6,913 bases of DNA from the NCBI GenBank assembly GCA_902803345.1, contig CADCPV010000373.1, positions 1 through 6,913 on the forward strand. The letters are read 5' to 3'. The DNA comes from an uncultured Eubacteriales bacterium (GTDB lineage: Bacteria; Bacillota_A; Clostridia; Lachnospirales; Lachnospiraceae). The notes beneath the pieces are model-generated. The model saw only the letters and a program-made list of their open reading frames with translations. It was not told where the DNA came from and searched no databases. Below are positions 5,505 through 6,913 of the stretch, piece after piece. The translations under genes and the position numbers were made by a program. Each line of letters starts with the position of its first letter. Within the stretch, counting starts at the first letter, position 1.

Positions 5505-6800
5505 TTACAATTCCCGTGCGATCAGGTCCTCAAATCGCTCCCTTCTCACTGCGAGTCTTGCCTTTCCGTCTTTCACAATCACCAGCGCCGGCCGCGGAAT
5601 GCGGTTGTAATTGCTGGCCATCGAATAGTTGTAGGCGCCGGTTGTCAGAACCGCCAGGATATCGCCGCGCTCCGGCTTCGGAAGCAGGATATTCTCCTGG
5701 ATCCGGTCTCCCGATTCGCAGCAGCGCCCGGCAAGCGTGCACAGGAAATCCGCGGGCTCATTCATGCGTGCTGCAGACAGCACGGTGTAAGCGGATTTGT
5801 ACAGCGCATAGCGTGGATTGTCCGTCATGCCGCCGTCAACCGTCACATAACTGCGGTAGCCCTCGATCGTTTTGAGGCCGCCGGCCGTGTACAGGGTCAG
5901 GCCTGCATCGGCGACGATCGAGCGGCCGGGCTCCATCAGGATCCGCGGTGCCGGCAGGTCATATTTCTCAAGTCCCGCCTGAAGATGTACAGCCAGTTTT
6001 TCAATATTGCCCGGAATGTCCATCTTCGCGTCCGATTCCACGTAAGGCACACCGAAACCGCCTCCGAGATTCAGTACCTGAGGCGTAAAACGGGCCTTTT
6101 CGCGGGTTTCGGCACAGAATCCGAGTAAAATATCGACCTGGTCGCAGAAGGACCCGGAATCGAAAATCTGAGAGCCGATATGGCTGTGGAAACCAATAAC
6201 CCGGAGGTTTTTCTTCTCAAGCGCACACAAAAGAATCTGCATCGCAGCGCCTGTCTCAATCGGCGTTCCGAACTGCGAATCGACCCTGCCCGTGTTGATT
6301 GCGGCAAGCGTGTGCGGATCAAGCCCGACGGTGACCCGAAGAAGCACATCCTGCACGATGCCCCTTTTTTCCGCTTCCTCATCAAGTACCTCAAGTTCCG
6401 CAAAATTATCGACAACAAAGGTACCGACCCGGTGCTCCAGTCCGAAGCGGATCTCCTCATCGGTCTTGTTGCTGCCGTGATAGTACATTTTTTCTGCCGG
6501 AAAGCCCGCGGAAAGCGCTGTGAAAATCTCCCCGGCGGACGCAACGTCCGCAGACAGTCCTTCTGATTCGATGATCGGATAAATTCCCTTAAAGCACAGC
6601 GCTTTCCCGGCAAACAGCACCCCGGAGCCTTCGGGAAAGTACTTCCGGAACGCTTCGGTGTATGTTCTGCAGTTTTCACGGACGCGGTCTTCCGACAGCA
6701 CATAGAGAGGCGTGCCGTATTCTCTGGCAAGAGAGACGGTGTCCGCGCCGCTTACTTCGAGGTGTCCCTCACTGTTAACTGAAATATGCGGATAGAGCAT
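5505..6800 (-). CDS. lysA: Diaminopimelate decarboxylase (LysA), 431 aa
   Basis: LysA is the PLP-dependent enzyme that decarboxylates meso-diaminopimelate to L-lysine, the last step of lysine synthesis. Conserved features of fold-type III decarboxylases are all visible: FAGKA with the PLP lysine K66; HSHIGSQ at 205-211; the phosphate-binding GGGFG at 246-250; EPGRSIV at 290-296; GRCCESGD at 358-365, with the active-site Cys C361 and Glu E362; and GAYNYSMASNYN at 388-399, with the PLP-contacting Tyr Y390. The length is as expected. The ATG has AGGAG (6809-6813) 8 nt upstream. No lysine riboswitch or T-box fits in the 66 bp before it, and I see no convincing promoter there, so expression probably comes from farther upstream. 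The EFR1 gene lies downstream, after a hairpin. Confidence 0.97.
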   Translation of the reverse strand: MLYPHISVNSEGHLEVSGADTVSLAREYGTPLYVLSEDRVRENCRTYTEAFRKYFPEGSGVLFAGKALCFKGIYPIIESEGLSADVASAGEIFTALSAGFPAEKMYYHGSNKTDEEIRFGLEHRVGTFVVDNFAELEVLDEEAEKRGIVQDVLLRVTVGLDPHTLAAINTGRVDSQFGTPIETGAAMQILLCALEKKNLRVIGFHSHIGSQIFDSGSFCDQVDILLGFCAETREKARFTPQVLNLGGGFGVPYVESDAKMDIPGNIEKLAVHLQAGLEKYDLPAPRILMEPGRSIVADAGLTLYTAGGLKTIEGYRSYVTVDGGMTDNPRYALYKSAYTVLSAARMNEPADFLCTLAGRCCESGDRIQENILLPKPERGDILAVLTTGAYNYSMASNYNRIPRPALVIVKDGKARLAVRRERFEDLIAREL

Positions 6801-6850
6801 GGTTCTGGCTCCTTTTCGTATCTGGTTGGTGAATATCTGCAGCAGTGATA

Positions 6851-6868
6851 AAGGCTGCTTCCAGCCTT
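6851..6868 (-). terminator. Short hairpin overlapping the stop codon of the gene upstream of lysA (weak terminator)
   Basis: On the - strand AAGGCTG (6862-6868) and CAGCCTT (6851-6857) pair around a GAAG tetraloop, then TATCAC follows. The stem includes two bases of the TAA at 6867-6869. The seven pairs and short T-run would give at most partial termination, which is compatible with read-through into lysA. Confidence 0.35.
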
Positions 6869-6913
6869 ACAGAAGATGCGCCCGCAGCTCTTCTGCCGTC
6901 TTCTCCGAAAGGA
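6867..6913 (-). CDS. C-terminal end of an unidentified protein upstream of lysA, cut by window edge
   Basis: The - strand frame entering from the right edge reads LSEKTAEELRAHLL and stops at TAA (6867-6869). This is a charged, helix-like C-terminus. The call rests on its reading in the same direction as lysA, on the small hairpin at its stop codon, and on the otherwise gene-dense layout. Fourteen residues are too few to name a family, and a chance open frame of this length is quite possible. Confidence 0.4.
   Translation of the reverse strand, partial: LSEKTAEELRAHLL

Noticed and set aside
6071..6730. 219-residue open frame on the - strand, alternative frame within lysA
   Set aside because: It is Arg/Ser-rich, typical of an off-frame reading of GC-rich DNA, and lysA is unambiguous here.
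6801..6866. Lysine riboswitch or T-box leader before lysA
   Set aside because: Only 66 bp separate lysA from the preceding stop codon, too short for either, and no T-box sequence or lysine-aptamer core is seen.

Overview
The window looks like ordinary chromosome from a moderately GC-rich Bacillota, most likely a Clostridia-class gut anaerobe. The clues are strong AGGAGG ribosome binding sites 6-8 nt before most starts, a FeoB-associated Cys-rich small protein, an EFR1-type flavodoxin/ferredoxin fusion, and a short ECF sigma factor with a zinc-finger anti-sigma factor. The genus cannot be named from this sequence alone. I see no mobile element, tRNA, rRNA or CRISPR array.

Layout: the left end (1-842, + strand) carries the 3' part of feoB, the ferrous iron permease. 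It is followed by a 134-bp spacer with two strong inverted repeats and then a 72-residue membrane protein with a Cys cluster, which belongs to the FeoB-associated family. Every gene to the right lies on the - strand. In transcription order, from right to left, these are: the last codons of an unidentified gene (6867-6913); lysA (diaminopimelate decarboxylase, last step of lysine synthesis); an EFR1-family flavodoxin/2x[4Fe-4S] protein; a RimJ-like GNAT acetyltransferase whose start overlaps the EFR1 gene by 29 bp; an HSL-type alpha/beta hydrolase with a good sigma-A promoter; a VOC (glyoxalase-fold) protein that follows it at once; an intrinsic terminator; and an ECF sigma factor with its membrane anti-sigma factor. 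The anti-sigma gene converges on the iron operon with only 5 bp between the two stop codons.

The genes form four expression modules. These are ferrous iron uptake (feoB plus small protein), a cell-envelope signalling pair (sigma/anti-sigma), a probable esterase-VOC operon, and a lysA-EFR1-GNAT run. No gene family here is new. The part most worth a second look is the feoB-small protein spacer. It holds four copies of one 8-nt core in complementary orientations, so alternative hairpins are possible, and a pyrimidine loop complementary to the downstream Shine-Dalgarno. The 294-residue outer domain of the anti-sigma factor, which I could not assign, comes next. I did not find a convincing previously undescribed system.
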